From the NCBI RefSeq assembly GCF_003265345.1, contig NZ_QFWW01000038.1, positions 113,125-177,124 on the forward strand: a DNA stretch of 64,000 bases, given 5' to 3'. The notes beneath the pieces were generated by a model. The model had not been told where the DNA came from. It saw only the letters and a program-made list of their open reading frames with translations, and did not search any database. The position numbers were made by a program, and so were the translations under genes. This document shows positions 8,639 to 16,313 of this stretch, piece after piece. Position 1 is the first letter of the stretch; each line of letters opens with the position of its first letter. The DNA is from Lentzea terrae. Its GTDB lineage: Bacteria > Actinomycetota > Actinomycetes > Mycobacteriales > Pseudonocardiaceae.

Positions 8639-9208
8639 CTAAGGGCGGTATCCGACCTGGTGCAACACTTTGTGCAAGAAAGTTTCCAGTTCTGCCGGGG
8701 TGTTCTGCTCCGGGCGGGTCAGGGCGCGGTAGAAGAGGGCGCCGCCGACCAGGTCCACCACGAGGGAGAGGTCGGTCCCGGCCGGGAAACCGGGACGGAT
8801 GACTTCGTAGAGCACGGCCCGGCGCGGCGCGATGAACAGGTCCCAGTACCGCCGCATCAGCTCGAAGTTGTCCGCGGACGCGCCCACGATCCGGCGCAGC
8901 AGCTGGACGGATTCCGGCGTCGACATCAGCGCAGCCCAGCCCTTCAGCGTCTCCTCCGGCGGCGCGACGGCCATCCGTTCGGGATCGAGCGCCGCGACGG
9001 TGCGCGGCAGCTCGATCACGCTGAACAGGAGCTCTTCCTTGGTGGCGAACCGGCGGTAGACCGTCGCGCGGGTCACGCCCGCGCGACGTGCCACCTGCTC
9101 GATCGAGGTGCCGTCGAGGCCACGTTCCAGGAAGAGCTCGAAGGCCGCCGTCAGGATCGCGTGGTCGGCCTCGGGGTCGCGGGGACGCCCAGCACTTCGT
9201 TCAGCCAC
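8639..9208 (-). CDS. TetR-family regulator of the monooxygenase operon
   Basis: A 189-residue TetR regulator. The N-terminal helix-turn-helix spans about residues 15-60 (TSIEQVARRAGVTRATVYRRF then TKEELL); the rest is a helical ligand/dimer domain with an AefR-like C-terminus. ATG at 9208 lies inside the end of the monooxygenase gene (58-base overlap), so it is the second gene of that operon. A perfect 7+7 inverted repeat over the operon promoter is its likely operator, which would make the pair autoregulated and induced by a small-molecule substrate of the oxygenase. Confidence 0.92.
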   Translation of the reverse strand: MAERSAGRPRDPEADHAILTAAFELFLERGLDGTSIEQVARRAGVTRATVYRRFATKEELLFSVIELPRTVAALDPERMAVAPPEETLKGWAALMSTPESVQLLRRIVGASADNFELMRRYWDLFIAPRRAVLYEVIRPGFPAGTDLSLVVDLVGGALFYRALTRPEQNTPAELETFLHKVLHQVGYRP

Positions 9209-10428
9209 GCGGAAAGCCTTTCAGAGGGACCACGCCACGCGAGGTGGCCGTCTGGACGCACCAGCAGCGTGTCACCGGCGCGTTCATGGTGCACGACGTC
9301 CCCAAGTCGCTCCCGCGCCACCTCCAGGCCCGTCGCCGGCCCCGCCAGCACCCACCGACCGACCCGCGCGAACGCCGGCACGCGCTGTCCTCCCCGCCGT
9401 CCGACGGCCAGCGGACCGGAGTACCGGACGTCCAGTTGCGAGGCAGCACGGACCAGACGCCGTTGCACGACGGGAAGGGTCAGCAACGGCCACATGAGGT
9501 CCCGGAGCGCCCCGCTCACCAGCCCCGGCCGCATCGCCACCCTGGTCGCCGGCGTGGTCGTGGCCAGCACCCGCGCGGCGACCGGCCTGCGCTCAGCCTC
9601 GTAGGTGTCCAACAAGGCCGGCGCAGCCCTGCCCTGCACGACCAGCGCGAGCTTCCACGCGAGGTTCTCCGCGTCGCCGAGCCCGGTGTTCATGCCCTGC
9701 CCGCCCAACGGGCTGTGAATGTGCGCGGAATCGCCCGCCAGCAGCACGTTCCCCCGCCGGTAGGCCGCAGCCTGCCGCCGGTGGATCCGGAACGCCGACT
9801 CCCACACCACCGAGTCGATCGGCCCCGGTGTCCACCGCCCGCCGTCCGGTGACATCACCCGCCAGATGTCGCTGGGCAGCGGGAAGAGCGTCGTCATCCG
9901 CGGTCCGTCGAGCAACACGTGGATGGACTCGCGGTCGAGGTCCCACCGCGCGTGCACGTCGCGCAGCAAGAAGTTCTCCATGACGGACTCGCCCTCGAAC
10001 GCGATCCCCGCCATCTTGCGCACCGCAGAGTGCGCGCCGTCGCAGCCGACCAGCCAGTCCCAGCCGGAGACGGACGCGACCGGCGTGTTCCACTCGATCT
10101 GCACGCCCAGCGCGGACAACCGGTCGCGCAGCCGTTCCTCCACCCAGGCCTGCGACACGATCAACTGACCGGCGTCCCGCAGAAATCCCATGTCCAGCGC
10201 CACCGCGCCGTTGATCCGCAGCGACCGCAACCGGATCGCCTTGTCCGGCAGGTCGCCCAACGCCCCCAGCCGGGCCAGCACCTCGGCGCCCCGAGGCTGC
10301 AGCCCCAGCGCCCTCGACGTCGTGGCGGGCCCGGAAGCCGCGTCCACGATCCGCACATCCACCCCGAACTGCCGGAGTCCGCACGCCAGCGCCAAGCCGG
10401 TCGGGCCCGCCCCCGCGATCGTTACCAT
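9151..10428 (-). CDS. Class A FAD-dependent monooxygenase
   Basis: A 425-residue aromatic-hydroxylase-type flavoprotein. It has the dinucleotide-binding motif GAGPTGLALACGL at residues 5-17, the DG motif VGCDGAHSAVR in the middle, and the FAD-ribityl motif LLAGDSAHIHSPLGGQG followed by MNTGLGDAENLAWKL. This matches PheA/TfdB and antibiotic-inactivating hydroxylases such as the Rox group. ATG at 10428 is preferred over a longer start because TACTGT lies 6 bases upstream (leaderless type) within a palindrome. It is co-transcribed and overlapping with a TetR gene, a layout typical of inducible detoxification. The substrate is unknown. Confidence 0.92.
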   Translation of the reverse strand: MVTIAGAGPTGLALACGLRQFGVDVRIVDAASGPATTSRALGLQPRGAEVLARLGALGDLPDKAIRLRSLRINGAVALDMGFLRDAGQLIVSQAWVEERLRDRLSALGVQIEWNTPVASVSGWDWLVGCDGAHSAVRKMAGIAFEGESVMENFLLRDVHARWDLDRESIHVLLDGPRMTTLFPLPSDIWRVMSPDGGRWTPGPIDSVVWESAFRIHRRQAAAYRRGNVLLAGDSAHIHSPLGGQGMNTGLGDAENLAWKLALVVQGRAAPALLDTYEAERRPVAARVLATTTPATRVAMRPGLVSGALRDLMWPLLTLPVVQRRLVRAASQLDVRYSGPLAVGRRGGQRVPAFARVGRWVLAGPATGLEVARERLGDVVHHERAGDTLLVRPDGHLAWRGPSERLSAWLNEVLGVPATPRPTTRS

Positions 10429-10431
10429 ACA

Positions 10432-10452
10432 AATACAGTACAGCTCTGTATT
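10432..10452 (-). promoter_or_regulatory. TetR operator overlapping the -10 box of the monooxygenase operon
   Basis: AATACAG, 7 bases, then CTGTATT form a perfect inverted repeat ending 4 bases before the monooxygenase ATG. The minus-strand TACTGT (10440-10435), a good -10 box 6 bases from the ATG, sits inside it. Binding here would directly shut off the leaderless promoter. Confidence 0.7.
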
Positions 10453-10466
10453 CAAATCACGCCAGC

Positions 10467-10493
10467 AAAAAGGCCCGTCCAGCAGACGGGCCT
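10467..10493 (-). terminator. Rho-independent terminator after the nagK-nagA-dedA operon
   Basis: A perfect 9-base-pair stem (AGGCCCGTC / GACGGGCCT, loop of 5) is followed by a run of five U on the minus strand, 8 bases after the second dedA gene. Confidence 0.9.
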
Positions 10494-10500
10494 CAGTGCC

Positions 10501-11193
10501 TCAGTCCTCGATCTTCTGCATGACCTGGGTGATGTCGTCGGCCTCTTCCTGCAGGAGCGACTTCTTCTCCCGGCGCGCCTTGATCACCTCGATGATGATC
10601 GGCACGATCGACAGGAAGACGATGGCGAGCAGCGTGACCTCGAGGTTGTTCTTGATGAACGAGATCTGGCCGAGGTAGTAGCCGAGCACCGTCAGACCCG
10701 CCGCCCACGCCACACCGCCGATCGCGGAGTAGGTGAAGTACTTCTTCGGGTCCATCCGCCCGACACCGGCCATGGCCGTGATGAACGTGCGGACGATCGG
10801 CACGAACCGCGCGAGGACGATGGCGCGCGGGCCGTACTTGTCGAAGAACTCCTGCGTCTTGTCGACGTACTCCTTCTTGAAGATCTTCGACTCCGGCTTG
10901 TTGAACAACGCCGGACCGGCTTTGTGGCCGATGTAGTAGCCGACGACGTTGCCGACGAAGGCGCACACCGTCAGCAGGATGCAGACGAGCCAGAGCGGCG
11001 TCGAGATGTGCCCCGCCGCGACGAAGAGACCCGCCGTGAACAGCAGCGAGTCGCCCGGCAGGAAGAACCCCACGAGCAGTCCGCACTCGGCGAAGACGAT
11101 CAAGCAAAGCCCGACGAGCATCCACGGGCCGAGCATCGTCAGCAGTTTTTCGGGATCCAGCCAGTCAGGGCCCAATGCAATCGTCACGGGCAC
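10501..11193 (-). CDS. DedA-family membrane protein
   Basis: A 230-residue DedA protein with GFFLPGDSLLFTAG, GNVVGYYIGHKAG, and the conserved RFVPIVRTFITAMAG region; five to six membrane segments and a charged coiled C-terminal tail (KARREKKSLLQEE). It is the last gene of the minus-strand run nagK - nagA - 64-residue membrane protein - dedA, only 11 bases after its predecessor and closed by a terminator, so it may share dre control. Proposed family role is undecaprenyl-phosphate or phospholipid translocation, which would fit with amino-sugar and cell-wall metabolism. That link is inference. Confidence 0.9.
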   Translation of the reverse strand: MPVTIALGPDWLDPEKLLTMLGPWMLVGLCLIVFAECGLLVGFFLPGDSLLFTAGLFVAAGHISTPLWLVCILLTVCAFVGNVVGYYIGHKAGPALFNKPESKIFKKEYVDKTQEFFDKYGPRAIVLARFVPIVRTFITAMAGVGRMDPKKYFTYSAIGGVAWAAGLTVLGYYLGQISFIKNNLEVTLLAIVFLSIVPIIIEVIKARREKKSLLQEEADDITQVMQKIED

Positions 11194-11204
11194 AACGGTA
11201 CAGG

Positions 11205-11399
11205 TCAGCTCAGCGTGATCACTGCGGCCACCGTGCCCGCTGCCAGGCCCAACAGCAGCGCGAGGCCGAGGACCAGCCAGACCGACATGGGGGCGGAACG
11301 TTCCTCAGGAACCGGGACGGGTACGGCAAATCCGGCATTCGTGCTGGTCGCCTGCGCTCGCAACGCGTCGGTCACCAGCCGTTCCGGATCGTCCGCCAT
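11205..11399 (-). CDS. Small single-pass membrane protein (64 residues)
   Basis: No family is recognised. The N-terminal half (to about residue 37) is soluble and acidic, ending in PVPVPEERSAP. The C-terminal half VWLVLGLALLLGLAAGTVAAV is one membrane helix. ATG at 11399 is 4 bases after the nagA stop and the gene ends 11 bases before dedA, so it sits within the operon. Its spacing and codon use argue that it is real. It could be a small subunit or modulator of the neighbouring DedA protein; nothing in the sequence shows this. Confidence 0.7.
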   Translation of the reverse strand: MADDPERLVTDALRAQATSTNAGFAVPVPVPEERSAPMSVWLVLGLALLLGLAAGTVAAVITLS

Positions 11400-11403
11400 C
11401 CAC

Positions 11404-12555
11404 CTAGTCCTTGACCCATTCGCCCTTGCTCAGCACGTCTCGCGGCTTCAATTCTGCATCGAGCACCACGATGTCCGCGGCACATCCCGCCTGGAGCTTG
11501 CCGGTGTCGAGGCCGAGCAGCTCCGCGCCGCGGGTCGAGGTGGCGTACGCGGCCTCCACGAGCGACAGTCCGCAGGCGTTGACGGCGTTGCGGAAGGCCA
11601 TGTCCATGGTCAGCGTGCTGCCTGCCAGCGCGGCACCGCCTGCCAGCGTCGGCACGCCGTCGACCACGCGGACTTCTAGCCCGCCGACGTCGTACACGCC
11701 GTCGCCCACCCCGGCGGCCGCGATGGCGTCCGTGATGAGGACCGTGCGCTGGAGACCGGCGTGGTGCGCGGCCAGCCGGACCGCGGTCGGGTGCAGGTGC
11801 ACCAGGTCGCAGATGAGCTCGACCGTGACGCGTTCGTCGTCCAGCAGCGCGCCGATCGGGCCGGGCTCGCGGTGGTGCAACGGGCGCATGCCGTTGAACA
11901 GGTGCGTCGCCACCGATGCGCCCGCGTCGACGGCAGGACGGACCTGCGCCTCGGTCGCGTCGGTGTGGCCGATGGCGGCGATGACGCCCGAGTCCACGAG
12001 CTGGCGCACGGCACGCACGGCGCCCTCCAGCTCGGGCGCGATGGTGACCATCCGGACGGTGCCCTTGCCCGCGTCGAGCAGCTTCGTCACCGCGGTCTGC
12101 TCCGGCGGGCACAGGATCGCCGGGTCGTGCGCGCCGCAACGTGCGGCGGACAGGAACGGGCCTTCGAGGTGAATGCCGGCGACGACGCCCTCCTGAACCA
12201 GCTCGGCCAGTGCGGACACCTGGTCGGCCAGCTCCGGCACCGGGCGGGAGACCAGCGAGGCCAGCAACGTCGTGGTGCCGTGCCTGCGGTGCGCGGCCGC
12301 GGCCTTGCGCACCTTCGCCGGGTCGCTGCTGGTGAACGCGTCACCGCCGCCCCCGTGGCAGTGGATGTCGACGAACCCCGGCACGATCGTGCCGCCGCCG
12401 ACGTCGGTGGTCGGGCCGTCGGGCGCGGCGCCCTCACCGACCGCGGCGATCCGGCCGTCCCGGACGCTCACCCACCCGTTCTCGAGCACCCTGTCCGGCG
12501 TGACGACCCGACCATTGGTCAGGGTCACGTCGACAGGTCCACCCCACGTGCTCAT
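11404..12555 (-). CDS. nagA: N-acetylglucosamine-6-phosphate deacetylase
   Basis: A 383-residue amidohydrolase-fold enzyme that converts GlcNAc-6-P to GlcN-6-P and acetate. The HxH metal motif is VDIHCHGGGGD (His65, His67). Further signatures are IHLEGPF with the metal Glu, THLFNGMRPLHHREPG, and LITDAIAAAG with the catalytic Asp. The start ATG overlaps the ROK kinase stop by 4 bases, so the kinase product is passed on within one operon. Its product GlcN-6-P is the known effector that releases DasR from dre sites, closing a feedback loop with the operators at 13494 and 8620. Confidence 0.96.
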   Translation of the reverse strand: MSTWGGPVDVTLTNGRVVTPDRVLENGWVSVRDGRIAAVGEGAAPDGPTTDVGGGTIVPGFVDIHCHGGGGDAFTSSDPAKVRKAAAAHRRHGTTTLLASLVSRPVPELADQVSALAELVQEGVVAGIHLEGPFLSAARCGAHDPAILCPPEQTAVTKLLDAGKGTVRMVTIAPELEGAVRAVRQLVDSGVIAAIGHTDATEAQVRPAVDAGASVATHLFNGMRPLHHREPGPIGALLDDERVTVELICDLVHLHPTAVRLAAHHAGLQRTVLITDAIAAAGVGDGVYDVGGLEVRVVDGVPTLAGGAALAGSTLTMDMAFRNAVNACGLSLVEAAYATSTRGAELLGLDTGKLQAGCAADIVVLDAELKPRDVLSKGEWVKD

Positions 12556-13463
12556 GACGCCTCCAGCATGTCGATGGCCAGCAGCGCCGCGCCGAGGAAG
12601 CCCGCCTCGTCGCCGAGCGCCGCGAGCCGCAGCTCCGGTCGGCGCTGGAAGGCGATCAGCCCGTCCAGCCTTTCCTCGAGCGGCTCCACCAGCAGATCAC
12701 CTGCCAGCGCGAGTCCGCCGCCGAGCACCACGGCCTCCGGGCCGAGCAACGTCGCCAGCACCAGGATCCCCCTGGCGAGCGCGTCCACGGCCTCGTGCCA
12801 CACGGCGACAGCGTCCTGCTCCCCGGCGGTGACCCTGCGTGCGACTTCAGCGGCGCCGTTGACGGGGGTGCCGGTACGTGCGGTGTACCGGCGGGCGATC
12901 GCCGCGGAGGACGCCACTGTCTCCACGCAGCCGATCTGGCCACACGCACAAGGCACGCCGTGGCCGACGTTCACGTGCCCGATCTCACCCGCGTAGCCGG
13001 CGCCGCTGAAGATCTTCCCGTCGAGCAGCAGCGCACCGGCGATCCCGGTGCCGATGGGCAGGATCACCGCGTTGCGCAGTCCCTTGGCGGCCCCCATGCG
13101 GCACTCGGCGAGCCCGGCGGCGCGGACGTCGTGTCCGAACGCGACGGGAACGCCCAGCCGTTCCGTGAGGACGGTGCTGAACGGGAACTGGCTCCACGGC
13201 AGGTTGGTCGTGTACACGCCGACGCCGTTGGCCTCGTCCACGATGCCCGGCGCCACGACTCCCACGGCGTCGATCTCGTGCTCGGAGGCGTGCCGGAGCT
13301 CGTCGACGAGCTCGGCGATCACGGCCAGGAGGGGTTCCAGCTGCGCCGGGGTCGGCCGGCGGGCGTGCTTCTGCGCCGCCACCTCCTGCGAGGTGCCGGT
13401 GACCAGCGCCGCCTTGGTTTCGGTGCCGCCGATGTCGACGGCGACCACGTGTCTGCGTGCCAC
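12552..13463 (-). CDS. nagK: ROK-family kinase, likely N-acetylglucosamine kinase
   Basis: A 303-residue ROK sugar kinase. It has the phosphate-binding DIGGTETKAAL (residues 10-20), the substrate region GVVAPGIVDEANG, the catalytic FGHDVRAAGLAE, the ROK zinc motif CACGQIGCVE, and the helper EIGHVNV. The family also includes glucokinase, but the overlap with nagA and the upstream dre site make GlcNAc the likely substrate, as in the Streptomyces nagK-nagA arrangement. GTG at 13463 is the likely start. It opens an operon that runs to the terminator at 10467. Confidence 0.88.
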   Translation of the reverse strand: MARRHVVAVDIGGTETKAALVTGTSQEVAAQKHARRPTPAQLEPLLAVIAELVDELRHASEHEIDAVGVVAPGIVDEANGVGVYTTNLPWSQFPFSTVLTERLGVPVAFGHDVRAAGLAECRMGAAKGLRNAVILPIGTGIAGALLLDGKIFSGAGYAGEIGHVNVGHGVPCACGQIGCVETVASSAAIARRYTARTGTPVNGAAEVARRVTAGEQDAVAVWHEAVDALARGILVLATLLGPEAVVLGGGLALAGDLLVEPLEERLDGLIAFQRRPELRLAALGDEAGFLGAALLAIDMLEAS

Positions 13464-13493
13464 GAGGACTGATCCTGCGGCATCGGAGCCCTA

Positions 13494-13507
13494 TTGGTCT
13501 ATACCAA
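13494..13507 (-). promoter_or_regulatory. DasR-type dre operator upstream of nagK
   Basis: TTGGTCTATACCAA contains TGGTCTATACCA, 11 of 12 identical to the dre core TGGTCTAGACCA. It lies 30 bases before the kinase GTG. Confidence 0.85.
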
Positions 13508-13532
13508 GTACCGGATTGGGGGCGTGACGTTA

Positions 13533-13556
13533 CCCGGTGAGACCGCTCTCACCGGG
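13533..13556 (-). terminator. Hairpin terminator after the ECF sigma gene
   Basis: CCCGGTGAGA / TCTCACCGGG is a perfect 10-base-pair stem with loop CCGC, 25 bases after the sigma stop. There is no U run, so it would be a U-less actinobacterial terminator. Confidence 0.6.
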
Positions 13557-13581
13557 CAAAACGGCCTGGTAAGGGGTTTCC

Positions 13582-14145
13582 CTACCCCGCCATGATCTTC
13601 TGCAGAGCGTCCAACGCGCGGGAAGCCGTCGACTTCACGGTGCCCTTGGAGATGCCGGTGGCCTCGGCGATCTCGGCCTCCGACAGGTCGCCGTAGTAGC
13701 GCAGCACGAGGACCTCGCGCTGGCGCGGCGGCAGCTGCTGCAGGGCCTTGACCACGGCCTGGTGCTCTGCCGTCAGCATCGCGAGCGACTCGGCCGACCG
13801 GGCGTTCGCCACGTGCGGCGGGGTGTAGTCGCGCGCGGTCTTGCGGCGGCGCAGCACGCTGCGCGAGCCGTTGACCACGGCCGTGCGGAGGTAACCCACG
13901 GCCGCCTGGGCGTCACGCAGGCCCTTCCAGTTGCGGTGCAGTCCGGCGAACGCCTCCTGCACCACGTCCTCGGCCGTCGACGGCTCGTCCACCAGCAGCA
14001 GCGCGAGCCTGACGAGGCGCATGCGGTGCTGCTTGTACAGGTCTTCAAGCGTGAGGGGCCCTGTGGGAGGTCCTGCGACGCCGTCCTTGATTCGCAGGTT
14101 GGTCAGGGTGTCCTGCACGGTGCGCGGGGTTTCTTCGCCAACCAC
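13582..14145 (-). CDS. ECF RNA polymerase sigma factor (SigE-type sigma-70 family)
   Basis: A 187-residue ECF sigma factor. Region 2 includes YKQHRMRLVRLALLLV then STAEDVVQEAFAGLHRNW. Region 4 includes LPPRQREVLVLRYYGDLSEAEIAEATGIS followed by GTVKSTASRALDAL. An N-terminal extension of about 30 residues precedes region 2. No anti-sigma gene is adjacent, unlike the two SigE-type genes at 49596 and 51479. GTG 14145 is preceded by TACCGT with an 8-base gap, so it may be leaderless. It diverges from the YciI gene across a 40-base gap that holds both promoters. Confidence 0.92.
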   Translation of the reverse strand: MVGEETPRTVQDTLTNLRIKDGVAGPPTGPLTLEDLYKQHRMRLVRLALLLVDEPSTAEDVVQEAFAGLHRNWKGLRDAQAAVGYLRTAVVNGSRSVLRRRKTARDYTPPHVANARSAESLAMLTAEHQAVVKALQQLPPRQREVLVLRYYGDLSEAEIAEATGISKGTVKSTASRALDALQKIMAG

Positions 14146-14153
14146 AAGGTAGG

Positions 14154-14179
14154 ACGGTACCGGTCAGCTTCACTACGGT
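14154..14179. promoter_or_regulatory. Overlapping divergent -10 boxes of the sigma and YciI genes
   Basis: On the minus strand TACCGT (14159-14154) serves the sigma gene; on the plus strand TACGGT (14174-14179) serves the YciI gene 6 bases from its ATG. The palindrome CGGTACCG (14155-14162) overlaps the first box and could be a regulator site. The two promoters cannot be occupied independently. Confidence 0.5.
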
Positions 14180-14185
14180 GGGCGC

Positions 14186-14470
14186 ATGGCCCGCTTTGCT
14201 GTCGAATTGGTGTTCGGTCCCGATCGGGAGAAGCGTCTCGCGGTGCGCCCCGCACACCGCGAGTACATCGCCTCCCTGTCCGAGAAAGGCGTGGTCCTCG
14301 CGGCCGGGCCGTACGCGGACGACACCGGCGCGTTGATCATCTACGAAGCCGCGGACGAGACGACCCTGAAGGAGATCATCTCCGCCGACCCCTACACCCC
14401 GGCGAACGTGATCACGAAGTGGGAGATCCGCGTCTGGAACGCGTTGCTCGGCTCCTGGCTCACCGACTAG
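14186..14470 (+). CDS. YciI-family protein
   Basis: A 94-residue ferredoxin-like-fold protein of the YciI/YCII family. The conserved pattern is RPAHREYIASLSEKGVVLAAGPY with the family His and a later GALIIYEA strand. Some members are linked to dehalogenation or act as small regulatory or enzyme subunits, so the function is not defined. The TACGGT box 6 bases before ATG 14186 suggests leaderless expression. It converges on the SDR gene and overlaps it by 11 bases. Confidence 0.88.
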   Translation: MARFAVELVFGPDREKRLAVRPAHREYIASLSEKGVVLAAGPYADDTGALIIYEAADETTLKEIISADPYTPANVITKWEIRVWNALLGSWLTD

Positions 14471-15311
14471 CGGCTTGACCACCTGGTCCGACCAGGCCTG
14501 ACGTGTCGCTGGCAGCCATCTGCCGGTCCGCGTCGGCCACCTCCTCGACCGCCTGGCGGTCCACGACCATCGGCGTGAACGCGCGGAAGTACTTCAGCGC
14601 GCCCACCCAGCCGGGGACGTGGACCGCCTTCGCACGTTTCTCGACGCCCCGGACGACGGCCCTGCCGACGTTGCGGACGGGGTACTTCTTGCCGGCCAGG
14701 CCCGGCATGCCCTGGCGCAGCTTGCCGAAGACCGGGTGCTCGTCGGCGCTGTTGACCATGTCCGTGGAGATCCACGAGAAGTACGCGGTGCCGACGTCGA
14801 CGCCGAGGTGCCTGACCTCCGCGCGCAGGCTGTCCGCGAACGCCTCGCAGCCCGCCTTCGCCGCCGAGTAGGCCGCGTTGCCGGGGATGTGCACGATCGC
14901 GGCCAGCGACGACACGACCAGGCAGTAGCCGCGGCTGCGGATCAGGTGTGGCAGCGCCGTGCGGACCGTGCGCCACACACCGAGCAGATTTACTTCAACG
15001 ACCCGTTCGAACGCCTTCGGGTCCATGGAACGCACGAAGCCGGTGGCCGCGATGCCCGCGTTCGCGATGACGACGTCGATGGCACCGAAGTGCTCGGCGA
15101 CCTCGTGGAACGCGGTCTCGAGGGCGTCCCAGTCCGTGACATCGGCTTCCCACGCCTTGCCGCCGGTTTCCCGCGCCACCTCTTCGAGCTGGGCCTTCTC
15201 GAGCCCGACGAGCGCGAGACGTGCCCCGCGCGCGGCCAGTTGCCTCGCCACCTCGGCGCCGATGCCCCTGGCCGCGCCGGTGATCAGTACCACCTTGCCC
15301 GTGACGTCCAT
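14460..15311 (-). CDS. Short-chain dehydrogenase/reductase (SDR)
   Basis: A 283-residue classical SDR. The cofactor motif TGAARGIG is near residues 11-18, the NAG motif is IANAGIA, and the active site has Ser in VVSSLAA and YSAAK. Asp/Arg placement after the second strand was not resolved, so NAD versus NADP is open. ATG 15311 is chosen over an upstream in-frame ATG because TACCGT lies 6 bases before it. A C-terminal extension (DRQMAASDTSGLV) with the region VGALKYFRAF resembles membrane-near actinobacterial SDRs of unknown substrate. Confidence 0.9.
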   Translation of the reverse strand: MDVTGKVVLITGAARGIGAEVARQLAARGARLALVGLEKAQLEEVARETGGKAWEADVTDWDALETAFHEVAEHFGAIDVVIANAGIAATGFVRSMDPKAFERVVEVNLLGVWRTVRTALPHLIRSRGYCLVVSSLAAIVHIPGNAAYSAAKAGCEAFADSLRAEVRHLGVDVGTAYFSWISTDMVNSADEHPVFGKLRQGMPGLAGKKYPVRNVGRAVVRGVEKRAKAVHVPGWVGALKYFRAFTPMVVDRQAVEEVADADRQMAASDTSGLVGPGGQAASR

Positions 15312-15355
15312 GCCGCCACGGTAACGCAACCTACTCCCGGTAAGCTACTGGCAAG

Positions 15356-16282
15356 TTAAATTGCGCTCAGGCGGTCCACCTCGGCTTGGGAGAGTTCCAG
15401 GGTGAGCAGCGGCACGAGGTCGCTGAGCTGCTCCAACGTGCGGGCGGACGCGATCGGCGCGGCCACCGTGGGCTGCTGGGCGAGCCACGCCAGCGCGACC
15501 GAGGCGACCGTGGTCTCGTGCGTCTCGGCCAGCTCGTCGAGCACCTCCAGGACCTGCAGGCCGTGCTCGTCCAGGTACTTCGAGGCAGCTGTCGCCCGAG
15601 CGCTCCGCACCTCGACGCCGGGCCGGTACTTGCCGGTCAGGAAGCCCTTGGCGAGCGACCAGTACGGCACCGTCGCGAGGTTGTGCTTCGCGACCGTCTC
15701 CTGGAGCTCGCCCTCGAACTGGGCGCGGCTGACCAGGTTGTACTCCGGCTGCAGCGCCACGAACTTCGCGAAGCCCTCGCGCTCCTGGATCTCCAGCGCC
15801 TGCTGCAGGCGTGCGGCGGAGAAGTTGGACGCCGCGATGTGGCGGACCTTGCCGTCCCGCACGAGCTGGTCGTACGCGGCCAGCGTCTCCTCGAGCGGCG
15901 TGTTCGGGTCGTCGAGGTGGTTGTAGTAGAGGTCGATGTGGTCCACGCCGAGCCGCTTCAACGAGCGTTCGGCGCTGGCCAGGACCGTGTCGCGCTTCTG
16001 GTTGTTGAACCCGGCGAGCATGCCGACCTTCGTCGCCACCACGATCCGGTCGCGGTCGGTGCGCCTGGCCAGCCACCTGCCGATGATCGTCTCCGACTCG
16101 CCGCCCGAGTTGCCGTCGGCCCAGGCCGAGTACACGTCCGCGGTGTCGAGGAAGTTCCCGCCCGCGTCCACGTAGGCGTCGAGCACGGCGAACGACTGGT
16201 CCTCGTCGGCGGTCCAGCCGAAGACGTTGCCGCCCAGGCAGAGCCGGGACACGTTCAGATCAGTGGTGCTCAAGATCGGCAT
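15356..16282 (-). CDS. Aldo/keto reductase
   Basis: A 308-residue AKR-superfamily NADPH oxidoreductase of the YajO/Tas type. The signature LDTADVYSAWADG carries the catalytic Asp/Tyr. Catalytic Lys lies in VVATKVG and His in DHIDLYYNHLDD. The C-terminal cofactor region is IASARTLEQL. ATG 16282 fits the family N-terminus MPILSTTDLNVSRLCLGG and has TACGGT 6 bases upstream, indicating a leaderless message. It diverges from the LLM oxidoreductase across 31 bases. The physiological substrate is not evident. Confidence 0.92.
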   Translation of the reverse strand: MPILSTTDLNVSRLCLGGNVFGWTADEDQSFAVLDAYVDAGGNFLDTADVYSAWADGNSGGESETIIGRWLARRTDRDRIVVATKVGMLAGFNNQKRDTVLASAERSLKRLGVDHIDLYYNHLDDPNTPLEETLAAYDQLVRDGKVRHIAASNFSAARLQQALEIQEREGFAKFVALQPEYNLVSRAQFEGELQETVAKHNLATVPYWSLAKGFLTGKYRPGVEVRSARATAASKYLDEHGLQVLEVLDELAETHETTVASVALAWLAQQPTVAAPIASARTLEQLSDLVPLLTLELSQAEVDRLSAI

Positions 16283-16313
16283 AACGGGACCGTAGTCCGC
16301 GTTGCCGAGAAGC

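Noticed and set aside
14482..14496. CCTGGTCCGACCAGG as a third dre operator.
   Set aside because: The centre spacing is one base too short for the 12-base dre core, and it lies inside the 3' end of the SDR coding region.
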